From: an uncultured Ruminococcus sp.
Lineage (GTDB): Bacteria > Bacillota > Clostridia > Oscillospirales > Ruminococcaceae
Direction of reading: 5' to 3'
Length of the DNA: 64,000 nt
Assembly: GCA_910576995.1 (NCBI GenBank)
Contig: CAJTLC010000003.1
Coordinates: forward strand, 62,001-126,000
Position 1 is the first letter of the stretch, and the number at the start of each line of letters is the position of its first letter. The translations under genes and the position numbers were made by a program. The notes beneath the pieces are model-generated. The model did not search any database and was not told the origin of the DNA. It worked only from the letters and a program-made list of their open reading frames with translations. This document shows positions 24,043-31,402 of this stretch, in pieces.

Positions 24043-25070
24043 CAGAACTGTTCAAGAAAACGCACGTCGTTTTCGTAAAGCAGGCGAAGATCGTTGATAT
24101 CGTATCTTCCCATTACGATTCTCTCCAGACCGAGTCCGAATGCGAATCCCGAGTAAACGGAGCTGTCGATACCGCAATTTTCCAGCACTTTCGGATGAAC
24201 CATACCTGCTCCGAGAAGTTCGATATATCCCTCGTCCTTGCACATCGAGCAGCCGCAGCCTCCGCAGTTGAAACAGCTTATATCAACTTCGCAGGAAGGC
24301 TCTGTAAACGGGAAATGATGCGGACGGAAACGAAGCTTGCAGTCGTTGCCGTAAAGCTTCTTCATAAGCATTTCGAGAGTTCCTTTAAGATCGCTCATCG
24401 TGATTCCCTTGTCGATAACGAGTCCTTCAATCTGATGGAAAAGCGGCGAATGAGTTGCGTCAACGGCGTCGGATCTGAATACTCTTCCGGGTGAAATAAT
24501 CCTGATAGGCGGCTTCTGGGTTTCCATTATGTGAACCTGAACCGAAGAAGTCTGGGTACGCAGAAGAATTGTTTCATTCGTTCCCTCGATGTAGAACGTA
24601 TCCTGCGTATCTCTTGCAGGATGATCGGGCGGGAGATTAAGCGCTTCAAATACGTGATAATCGTCGTCGATCTCCGGACCGTCGGCAATATCAAAGCCCA
24701 TTCCCATGAATATCTCGCGGATATCGTTCTCACCCTTGGTAAGAGGATGAAACTTGCCCATGGGAGCAGTTTTGCCCGGAAGCGTGATATCAATGGTTTC
24801 CGCTTTAAGACGCGCCGCCTGCAAATCAGCTTTTAAAAACGCAAGCTTGCTGCCGAGAGCCTCTTCAATATCACTGCGTACTTTATTTGCCAACTGACCG
24901 ATGACCGGTCTTTCTTCCGCCGAAAGCTTGCCCATCTGCTTCAGAATTGCGGTAAGCTCGCCTTTTTTTCCGAGAAATTTTATTCTCAGATCGTCCAGCG
25001 CCTTGATCTCCGTGCATGATTCCAACTCATGCTTTGCAAGGGCTTCAATTTTTTCCAACTGTTCTTTCAA
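24042..25070 (-). CDS. pheS: Phenylalanyl-tRNA synthetase alpha subunit
   Basis: 342 aa class II catalytic subunit. N-terminal coiled coil (KEQLEKIEALAKHELES), motif 1 region (HPLTKGENDIREIFMGMGFD), motif 2 (GRVFRSDAVDATHSPLFHQIEGL), the Phe-pocket stretch RFRPHHFPFTEPSCEVDI, and motif 3 (GFAFGLGLERIVMGRYD). Two start codons are possible: GTG at 25079 lies right on top of AGGAG, while TTG at 25070 has AGGAG at normal distance and gives the usual MKEQLEKI, so TTG was chosen. Expression is governed by the T-box upstream. A CFNCGGCGCSMC cluster near residue 280 is present. Confidence 0.94.
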   Translation of the reverse strand: MKEQLEKIEALAKHELESCTEIKALDDLRIKFLGKKGELTAILKQMGKLSAEERPVIGQLANKVRSDIEEALGSKLAFLKADLQAARLKAETIDITLPGKTAPMGKFHPLTKGENDIREIFMGMGFDIADGPEIDDDYHVFEALNLPPDHPARDTQDTFYIEGTNETILLRTQTSSVQVHIMETQKPPIRIISPGRVFRSDAVDATHSPLFHQIEGLVIDKGITMSDLKGTLEMLMKKLYGNDCKLRFRPHHFPFTEPSCEVDISCFNCGGCGCSMCKDEGYIELLGAGMVHPKVLENCGIDSSVYSGFAFGLGLERIVMGRYDINDLRLLYENDVRFLEQF

Positions 25071-25110
25071 AAAAATCACTCCTGTATATTATATATTATT
25101 TGTGTCAAAA

Positions 25111-25139
25111 TAAAAAGCCTTGCCCAACAGGACAAGACT
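25111..25139 (-). terminator. T-box-controlled terminator ahead of pheS
   Basis: On the minus strand GTCTTGTCC pairs with GGGCAAGGC and is followed by five Ts. The T-box antiterminator sequence lies immediately before it, so uncharged tRNA-Phe would prevent this stem from forming. Confidence 0.85.
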
Positions 25140-25350
25140 AACTTGCTATACCACCCATTTTCGGGAGAGCTGACACTCTCTTATCTTTAACGCAGATATA
25201 CGTCATCGCCTACACAGCTTGGGAAATTTCGTTTCCTGCGCCTTCAACGCTGCCTCTCGTGAGTGAACTTCAATCCGTGCCGCTTCAAAATGCTTCCACC
25301 AACGCATCTCTCTCTTGGCAAGCTTCATCAGATCTACTTTCTCAGTCATA
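25112..25350 (-). promoter_or_regulatory. T-box leader (tRNA-Phe responsive)
   Basis: The minus strand contains the T-box consensus as AATGGGTGGTATAGC at about 25146-25160, preceded by a long structured leader (stem I and following stems to about 25350). A UUC triplet followed by A in GAAGTTCACTC (about 25262-25272) is a good candidate specifier for phenylalanine, agreeing with the pheS gene downstream. Outer limits are estimated. Confidence 0.88.
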
Positions 25351-25494
25351 GAGTTTATAAATACATTATAGCTGAATCTTAAAAAAAAATCAAGTGTTTT
25401 TTGAAATTTTTTTCTTTCAGCCGTTGAAATTTTTTGAAAAATATGGTATTATATTGCTATAGAAGAAAATTTTATTTATGACAGGAGTACATTT

Positions 25495-26022
25495 ATGGAT
25501 AATTTTGCAGAACAGCTTGTAAAAAAAGAACTCACCAGCAGCGACAAAACTAAAAACACCCTCACTGTTGTGGGAGGCATTGCGCTGACTGTTATTTTTG
25601 CCGTCGCGTCGTTTATGATGCTTGGCAGTATTATTATCGCTTTTATAGGAATGATATTGGCTATCGCCTGCGGCTGCGGTACTTTTTTAATTGCAAGGAA
25701 TTCAAATGTTGAATATGAATACACATTTACCAACGGCGAACTTGATATAGATAAAATAATTGCTCAAAGCAAGCGTAAGCCAATGCTTACAATTCAGATC
25801 AGTAAATTTACTGATTTTGGAAAATATGATGAAGACACTTCCGAGGAAACAGACGAAATGACTGTTGTAATGGCGACGGATAATATTGCTTCCAAAGAGT
25901 ACTATGCCGATTTTCCTCATGAGGAATTTGGTATGACGCGGCTTATTTTCTGTCCTGATGAAAAAATGAGAGAGAACATTGCGAATTTTCTTCCAATGCC
26001 GCTCAGGAAAAAAATAATTTGA
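25495..26022 (+). CDS. Small membrane protein, two membrane segments, unknown function
   Basis: 175 aa. Two hydrophobic segments (about 25-47 and 50-68, with ILAIACGCGTFLIARN) are followed by a cytoplasmic beta-rich domain starting VEYEYTFTNGELDIDKI and ending FLPMPLRKKI. The stretch EYEYTFTNGELDIDK is common in small clostridial membrane proteins of unassigned function. CAGGAGT precedes the ATG. It stands alone, divergent from pheS; nothing links it to a pathway. Confidence 0.7.
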   Translation: MDNFAEQLVKKELTSSDKTKNTLTVVGGIALTVIFAVASFMMLGSIIIAFIGMILAIACGCGTFLIARNSNVEYEYTFTNGELDIDKIIAQSKRKPMLTIQISKFTDFGKYDEDTSEETDEMTVVMATDNIASKEYYADFPHEEFGMTRLIFCPDEKMRENIANFLPMPLRKKII

Positions 26023-26348
26023 AATAGAAATAAAAATGTATAAAGCTCATGACTTGAAAAGCAATATATAAGGGATGTTAAAAATATGAAAAAAATACAA
26101 TATGAAGGAAAAATATAAATTGCCCAATGTATGAAATTAGTACAGAGTTTAATGATCTTTAGAACTTGTGTTCATAGGTGGAGTATGCGTATTTTCAAGC
26201 ATAATTTGTATGCTGACAAGGAAAAAACACGCAGGAATACTGTCGTATTGCAAGTGCTTTTGACACGAAGTTCAGCATACAAATTTGCCGAAAAGACGTC
26301 TGCTGAACCTATGATCACAAGCTCTTAAATATTAAGGAGTGATATCCG
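26023..26348. other. Intergenic region with repeat copy A
   Basis: The 326 bases ahead of nnrE-nnrD hold the 165-base interspersed repeat listed separately. Short AT-rich flanks remain, and the AAGGAGTGATA before nnrE-nnrD is at the right edge. Confidence 0.6.
26161..26325. repeat. Interspersed repeat, copy A (MITE-like, 165 bases)
   Basis: The ends AGAACTTGTGTTCATAGGT and ACCTATGATCACAAGCTCT are imperfect inverted copies. The right half (AGTTCAGCATACAAATTTGC, then CGAAAAGACGTCTGCTGAAC) recurs almost unchanged in copy B at 40712-40871, while the left interior differs. No coding potential. Confidence 0.88.
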
Positions 26349-28040
26349 ATGAAAATCGTAACAACCAAGCAAATGAACAGAGTCGAAGATCAGGCGGAAA
26401 ATCTCGGCGTTTCCAAAAAAGATCTGATGCAGAAAGCAGGCAAAGCGCTTGCGGAACGCATCATGGAGATCAGTTGCCGAGAACGATCAAAACCCGAACA
26501 TACCAACGTCGTTTTTATGGCAGGAAGCGGAAATAACGGCGGCGATTGCTTTGTGGCAGCGCATAGGCTTGTGTACCGCGGTTATAACGTCACGGTCGTG
26601 AATCTTGTAAACGCGCCCTCTACCAAGCTTGCAATTGAATATTTCGAACTTCTTCCCGACAGAGTAAAAATCGTTACGGGATATCGCAGCGAAAATATCG
26701 AAGCCGCAATAGAGGCTGCCGAGCTCGATTATATGACCATACAGGATAAGGATATCACGCCGCTGAAATCTAAAAAAGAACTCTCTGCCGTTGAAAAAAT
26801 CCTTCTCCGCGAAAAACAGCGTATGACTGATATTCGTTCGGCTATAGTTTCCGCTGATATACTTATTGACGGAGTATTCGGAACAGGTTTCCACGGGCAG
26901 CTTGAAAAAGATCTTATGGCTATTTTTGCTATCGGCACAAGCGCATACAAGATAGCCGTCGATATTCCCAGCGGAGGCGACGGCTCTAAGGGAACGGTAT
27001 CGCCGGGATGCTTTAAAGCTGATGAAACATTATGCCTTGGATGCCTTAAACTCGGCATGACTCAATATCCGCTGAAAAAATTATGCGGAAAAATAACAGT
27101 TGCTGACATAGGAATCCCATCTCAGGCATATGATATTCTTGACAGCGAAAGGGGTTGTCACCGACTTGACAGAAACAGCATTGCTTTCTTCCCTCCCAAA
27201 AGAGAAAGAGATGCGCACAAGGGAATCTTCGGCACAGTACTCGTTATATCAGGCAGTTCGTCAATGCGCGGCGCGGCTGCTTTTGCAGCTCTTGGCGCCC
27301 TTAAAAGCGGAGCAGGCCGCGTAAAGGTCGCTTCTGTTGAAAAATGCATAGATACCGTATCCGTTCTCGCTCCTGAAGCTACATATATCGAACTTGAATG
27401 CGATGATTACGGTTATATGCTCTTCGACAGCAGCAAAAAACTGCTTCTCGAAGCTATGAAGAATTCAGATTCCATCGTTATAGGTTCGGGAATGGGCGTA
27501 ACAAACGATACTACCGAGATCGTGCGCTTTGTTGTGGAAAATGCGGAAGTTCCTGTGATCATTGATGCGGACGCAATAAACTGTATTGCTCAGGACATCG
27601 AGATACTGGTAAATAAAAAATCGGAAGTTATTCTCACTCCGCACCCTGGTGAAATGGCAAGACTTTTAAACTGCGACGCTGATACCATAAATAATAATCG
27701 TATTATGGTTGCGGAAAAATATGCGGAAAAATACGATGTTACCGTCGTATTGAAAGGCGCGGGAACTATTATTGCCGATCGATTCAATACAGCGGCAAAT
27801 CATACCGGCAACGCAGGAATGAGCAAGGGCGGCAGCGGAGATATTCTTTCGGGCATTATCGGTTCAGCCGCAGCGCAGGGATTTTCACCTTATGATTCCG
27901 CCTGTGCAGGAGTTTATATGCACGGTCTTGCCGGAGACGCCGCCGCTGAAAAATTTGGTCAGGAGGCTATGCTGCCGCGCGATGTCATCGATTGTCTCTC
28001 CGACGCATTCAGGATTCTTAAAGAGAAACAAAGTCAGTGA
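26349..28040 (+). CDS. nnr: Bifunctional NAD(P)HX epimerase / ADP-dependent dehydratase
   Basis: 563 aa fusion that repairs hydrated NAD(P)H: the N-terminal epimerase (about 1-245) makes the S form and the C-terminal dehydratase (about 260-560) restores NAD(P)H using ADP. Seen motifs: FMAGSGNNGGDCFVAAH, ILIDGVFGTGFHG, VDIPSGGDG in the first part; KGIFGTVLVISGSSSMRGAA, ILTPHPGEMARLL and MSKGGSGDILSGIIG in the second. A 28-residue charged insertion (about 138-165, SKKELSAVEKILLREKQ) lies in the epimerase domain before ILIDGVFG. AAGGAGTG precedes the ATG. Confidence 0.94.
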   Translation: MKIVTTKQMNRVEDQAENLGVSKKDLMQKAGKALAERIMEISCRERSKPEHTNVVFMAGSGNNGGDCFVAAHRLVYRGYNVTVVNLVNAPSTKLAIEYFELLPDRVKIVTGYRSENIEAAIEAAELDYMTIQDKDITPLKSKKELSAVEKILLREKQRMTDIRSAIVSADILIDGVFGTGFHGQLEKDLMAIFAIGTSAYKIAVDIPSGGDGSKGTVSPGCFKADETLCLGCLKLGMTQYPLKKLCGKITVADIGIPSQAYDILDSERGCHRLDRNSIAFFPPKRERDAHKGIFGTVLVISGSSSMRGAAAFAALGALKSGAGRVKVASVEKCIDTVSVLAPEATYIELECDDYGYMLFDSSKKLLLEAMKNSDSIVIGSGMGVTNDTTEIVRFVVENAEVPVIIDADAINCIAQDIEILVNKKSEVILTPHPGEMARLLNCDADTINNNRIMVAEKYAEKYDVTVVLKGAGTIIADRFNTAANHTGNAGMSKGGSGDILSGIIGSAAAQGFSPYDSACAGVYMHGLAGDAAAEKFGQEAMLPRDVIDCLSDAFRILKEKQSQ

Positions 28041-28094
28041 AATTTAAATAAAGGACGTTTATAATTTAAAATAATAATCAAAGGAGATTTTATT

Positions 28095-28718
28095 ATGAAA
28101 AAATTATTCACGTCCTTTTTTGCAGTATTTATGATATTTTGCTTTGCATCATGCTCAACGCCTATGAAAAGCACTGAAAAAAGGCAAAATAACCTTAACT
28201 GTTCTTTCAGTTCAAAGGCGTTGATCAGTCTTGACAAGCTGAATGCAGACGCAACTATAAAACGTCTGGGAGACGGTATGTGGGAAGCTGAATTTGAATC
28301 GCCAAATACTCTCAGCGGCGTAAAACTCACTTTTATGGACGGCAATGTTTCCGCCGACTATAAGGGTCTCAGTTTTTCAGTTCCGCGTTCCGCTCTTCCT
28401 GTCAAGGCAATGCTGCTGAATCTGATCGACGCCGTTGATGAAAATGCGCGCAAAGAAGAACTGAAGGGCAGTGAAAATGAGGGAATGCTTGAAATTCCGG
28501 GTTCTCTTGAAAGCGGCGATTACACTCTTTCTGTTGATGAAAACGGCTATATCGCTGCATTTTCAATGCCAAACAATCTGCTCTGCATTACTTTCAGCGA
28601 AGTTTCGCCCGATACTTCTTACACGCCCTCAACAGAACCTTCGTCCTCTTCCACCGCAGAAACAACAGAAATCGCCTCGGCAGCCGTTTCAACTGAAACT
28701 ACCTCGGCGATCTCATAA
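28095..28718 (+). CDS. Lipoprotein of unknown function
   Basis: 207 aa. Lipobox FASCS places the lipidated Cys at residue 20. A beta-rich domain of about 130 residues follows (SLDKLNADATIKRLGDGMWE, LTFMDGNVSADYKGLSFS, DYTLSVDENGYIAAFSMPN) and the C-terminus is a Ser/Thr/Ala-rich tail. The alternation of strands resembles the LolA-like or outer lipoprotein sheet of other clostridial lipoproteins, but no family was assigned. AAAGGAG precedes the ATG. It lies 54 bases after nnr and may share its transcript. Confidence 0.72.
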   Translation: MKKLFTSFFAVFMIFCFASCSTPMKSTEKRQNNLNCSFSSKALISLDKLNADATIKRLGDGMWEAEFESPNTLSGVKLTFMDGNVSADYKGLSFSVPRSALPVKAMLLNLIDAVDENARKEELKGSENEGMLEIPGSLESGDYTLSVDENGYIAAFSMPNNLLCITFSEVSPDTSYTPSTEPSSSSTAETTEIASAAVSTETTSAIS

Positions 28719-28721
28719 ACT

Positions 28722-29822
28722 CTATTCTTCGGGCGGAAAATAATAATCCAGAAGTAAATTTACCATGCGATTATAGCTTGCAATACCGTCTTCGACTCCA
28801 TTGAGTTTCATGCTTGCGTCGGAAGCTGCGTCTGATACTGCTGCCACTGTTTCTGTGGAAATTATCTCTTTTTCCTCGTTTTCTTCCCAATAATTATCGG
28901 GCAAAAACCTAAACCAGTCGTTTCTGACCTGCGGAGAAATTTTTTCCGTCAGTTCATATCCCGAAATTATCTCATTGGCATATATCTGATTATGCACATA
29001 TTCGAGAGCGTCAAGACATCCGCTGTAACGCACCTCCGCATTGTCGCTCCCCTGAGTTGCGATATACGATATGAAATTCGCCTCGTCTTCCTGCATAAAG
29101 CCTTTGAGATGAGCGTATTCATGACATACCACTTCCGGCATTACTTCAGGAACAATATCGCTGTTATACGTAGCCTCCATGGAAAATGGGAAATACATTC
29201 CTAATGTACCTGTCTGACTCATAAAATACGAAAACATTATCGGCTTAGGCTTCGGATAGTATCCTTTCAATTGCGGATACTTTTCCGACACCTTTTTCAT
29301 TGCGCTTCTGCATTCCTCAACAGGGTCTATTGTAAGAACGAATCTATCATTTTCATCCCTCGGAACTTCTGCCGCCAATGAATTTGCTTCATCTATAAGC
29401 ATCGAATACAACGCTTTTAATTCTTCGTTATTATGCTCGGTCTCCGTGAAAAATCGCTCGGAAAATCTTGTACAGCCATACAGTGTAAAGCAATTCATCG
29501 ATTCCATAAAAAATGTAAACGCAAGCACGCTTAAAGCTATCGACAGCGATACAGAGACTATTTTTCTGCGTTTTTGCTTTGCGAATATCAGCATAACTAT
29601 CATCGCGGGAATGCCGATAAAAATCAAGATCAACGCCGCGATTATCATTATTTCGCCTACAGATATGGGCAAAATTCCGCATAAAAAAGAATACGGTACC
29701 GAAATTATATGAAAAATATTATCACAGTAAAAATCCGCAAAACCTCTGAATAATCGCCCCATTATCATAATTGCCGCCGAAAATCCAATGACAATAATTG
29801 GGATAAGATGCCGCTTTTTCAT
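28722..29822 (-). CDS. DUF3810-type membrane protein with HEYAH metallopeptidase motif
   Basis: 366 aa. Three hydrophobic segments in the first 125 residues (about 8-27, 55-82, 92-112), then an external domain with VVCHEYAHLKGFMQEDEANF: an HExxH zinc site plus a downstream Glu (gluzincin-like spacing), as known for DUF3810 proteins. The rest of the domain has YPKPKPIMFSYFMSQTGTLGMYFPF. Whether it cleaves peptides is not known. The ATG overlaps the stop of the Big2-dockerin gene by four bases (ATGA), so both are expressed together. Confidence 0.8.
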   Translation of the reverse strand: MKKRHLIPIIVIGFSAAIMIMGRLFRGFADFYCDNIFHIISVPYSFLCGILPISVGEIMIIAALILIFIGIPAMIVMLIFAKQKRRKIVSVSLSIALSVLAFTFFMESMNCFTLYGCTRFSERFFTETEHNNEELKALYSMLIDEANSLAAEVPRDENDRFVLTIDPVEECRSAMKKVSEKYPQLKGYYPKPKPIMFSYFMSQTGTLGMYFPFSMEATYNSDIVPEVMPEVVCHEYAHLKGFMQEDEANFISYIATQGSDNAEVRYSGCLDALEYVHNQIYANEIISGYELTEKISPQVRNDWFRFLPDNYWEENEEKEIISTETVAAVSDAASDASMKLNGVEDGIASYNRMVNLLLDYYFPPEE

Positions 29823-31333
29823 GATTTTTTATCAGGAACGAGCGGCAGTGAATTAATAACTCCCGCGTCAAACTGCTGTATTACAAGAGCGTCGCCTGCC
29901 GTGACACCCGGAATGCCGTCAACGTCTGCATTATACAACCCTGCTTCCGTCAGGTTGTATTCGTCTTTATTAGTGAGATATTGCAGTATCAGAGTTGCGT
30001 CGGCAATTTCAACTTTACCGTCGTTATTTGCGTCGCCCATCATTCCCGTTTTCACAACTTTTACATACATTACCGACGCTCCAACTGAAGATTCCGCTGT
30101 AATCACTGCCGTTCCTTCGCCTACAGCAGTGATTTTTCCGTTTTTATCAACAGTTACGACGGAAGTATCGGAAGAACTGTATCTGATCTCTCCGCTCATT
30201 CCTGAAATATTTATTGCAGCCGTACTGCCGATTCCCCTGATGACTGTAATAGGGATTTCATCAGTTGATTTAAAATCAACATTTACGTTTACGGCATACT
30301 CAGTCCCGTCAACATTTGCAATAATCCGGCAGTTTCCGCTCGAAACTCCCACTATCAGACCGCTGTCAGATACTGTAGCGATACTGCTGTCAGAACTGCT
30401 CCACTTTATTTCAGCGTTATCTGAAACGTTTTGCAGGGTAAGTTTTTGAGAATTATTTTTAGCAGTCAGCGTAATTTCGCCCATCTCTATCACGGACGAC
30501 TGATTCGGGTTGTATGTGGATTTGATCTCGATATAGCACAGATCGCCCTGAACTTCAACGTAAACACGACAATTTCCCGAACCTACCGCTTTCATGACTC
30601 CGCTTTCTGAAACGGTAACTATGCTTTCATCGGTACTGCGCCAATTTTTTATCTGATCCGGCGAAACTTCAAACTTAAGACTGTGCGTAGGATTCTGATT
30701 TGAAAATTCCAGTTCACACAAAAGCGACGCCTTGATATCAGGAACTGCGTTGGGATCGTATTCGGATACAACGTTTATAACATATGTAACATTTTCATAA
30801 ACGGCAGTAATTATGCATTCGCCCTTATTTACTGCTGTAATAACGCCTCTCTTATCAACGACTGCAACGCTCGTATCGCTGCTGTTCCACACAGCGTCCG
30901 AAGCGTTGGCTCCTGTTAGTTCCACTGCCGCCTCGGAACGTTCATTTGTAAGCGTAACTGTTCCAACATCGACCGTCTTATCAGTCTCATCCTCAATTCC
31001 CAGAACGGTCACATCAAAGCGAAGCGTTTGCCCCGATAATACGGCATATACAGCTGTAGAACCCTTTCCCACAGCCGTAACTTCCGCAGATTGTCCTCCT
31101 GTTGAAGCAATAATGGCAACAGATTCGTCATCGCTGTACCATTTCGGCGTCTCGGAAGTACCACTAAGGCTAAGCGGTACTTTGTCGCCTATTTTATTAA
31201 GGGTTATTTTATTGGCATTCTCATTTTCAGCAGCATAACTGACATTTGCAGCGGCGTATTCGAAGCCGCATACGGCTGATCCGCCAATAAAGCATATCGC
31301 AGCGGCAAATGCTGCTATTTTTTTAATATTCAT
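29819..31333 (-). CDS. Secreted Big2-repeat protein with C-terminal dockerin
   Basis: 504 aa. Signal peptide (1-33), five Ig-like Big2 domains of about 75-80 residues each with the repeating pattern WSSSDSSIATVSDSGLI / VTAVGKGSTAVYAV, then a type I dockerin (about 425-495: GDANNDGKVEIADATLILQY and a second repeat DVDGIPGVTAGDAL). Big2 domains usually mediate adhesion or act as spacers, so this looks like a non-catalytic cellulosome component. The second calcium loop is degenerate (IPGV). The ATG at 31333 has GGAG upstream; an earlier in-frame ATG lies in the leader. Translationally coupled to the DUF3810-type gene. Confidence 0.87.
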   Translation of the reverse strand: MNIKKIAAFAAAICFIGGSAVCGFEYAAANVSYAAENENANKITLNKIGDKVPLSLSGTSETPKWYSDDESVAIIASTGGQSAEVTAVGKGSTAVYAVLSGQTLRFDVTVLGIEDETDKTVDVGTVTLTNERSEAAVELTGANASDAVWNSSDTSVAVVDKRGVITAVNKGECIITAVYENVTYVINVVSEYDPNAVPDIKASLLCELEFSNQNPTHSLKFEVSPDQIKNWRSTDESIVTVSESGVMKAVGSGNCRVYVEVQGDLCYIEIKSTYNPNQSSVIEMGEITLTAKNNSQKLTLQNVSDNAEIKWSSSDSSIATVSDSGLIVGVSSGNCRIIANVDGTEYAVNVNVDFKSTDEIPITVIRGIGSTAAINISGMSGEIRYSSSDTSVVTVDKNGKITAVGEGTAVITAESSVGASVMYVKVVKTGMMGDANNDGKVEIADATLILQYLTNKDEYNLTEAGLYNADVDGIPGVTAGDALVIQQFDAGVINSLPLVPDKKS

Positions 31334-31346
31334 TATTATACATCTC

Positions 31347-31395
31347 CATTTAGCCAACACCGCGCAAAGCCGTCAGGCAAGCTTTGTGCAGTGTT
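31347..31395 (-). repeat. Strong hairpin between M16 peptidase and Big2 genes
   Basis: CAACACTGCACAAAGC pairs with GCTTTGCGCGGTGTTG (two weak pairs) around a 10-base loop. It lies downstream of the M16 gene and upstream of the Big2 gene, with no T-run, so it may be an RNA processing or stability element. It shares ACCGyGCAAAGC with the palindrome at 5708-5758. Confidence 0.6.
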
Positions 31396-31402
31396 GACTT
31401 TA

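Noticed and set aside
26131..26328. 65-codon frame within repeat copy A
   Set aside because: The matching copy B does not keep this frame, so it is not conserved as protein.
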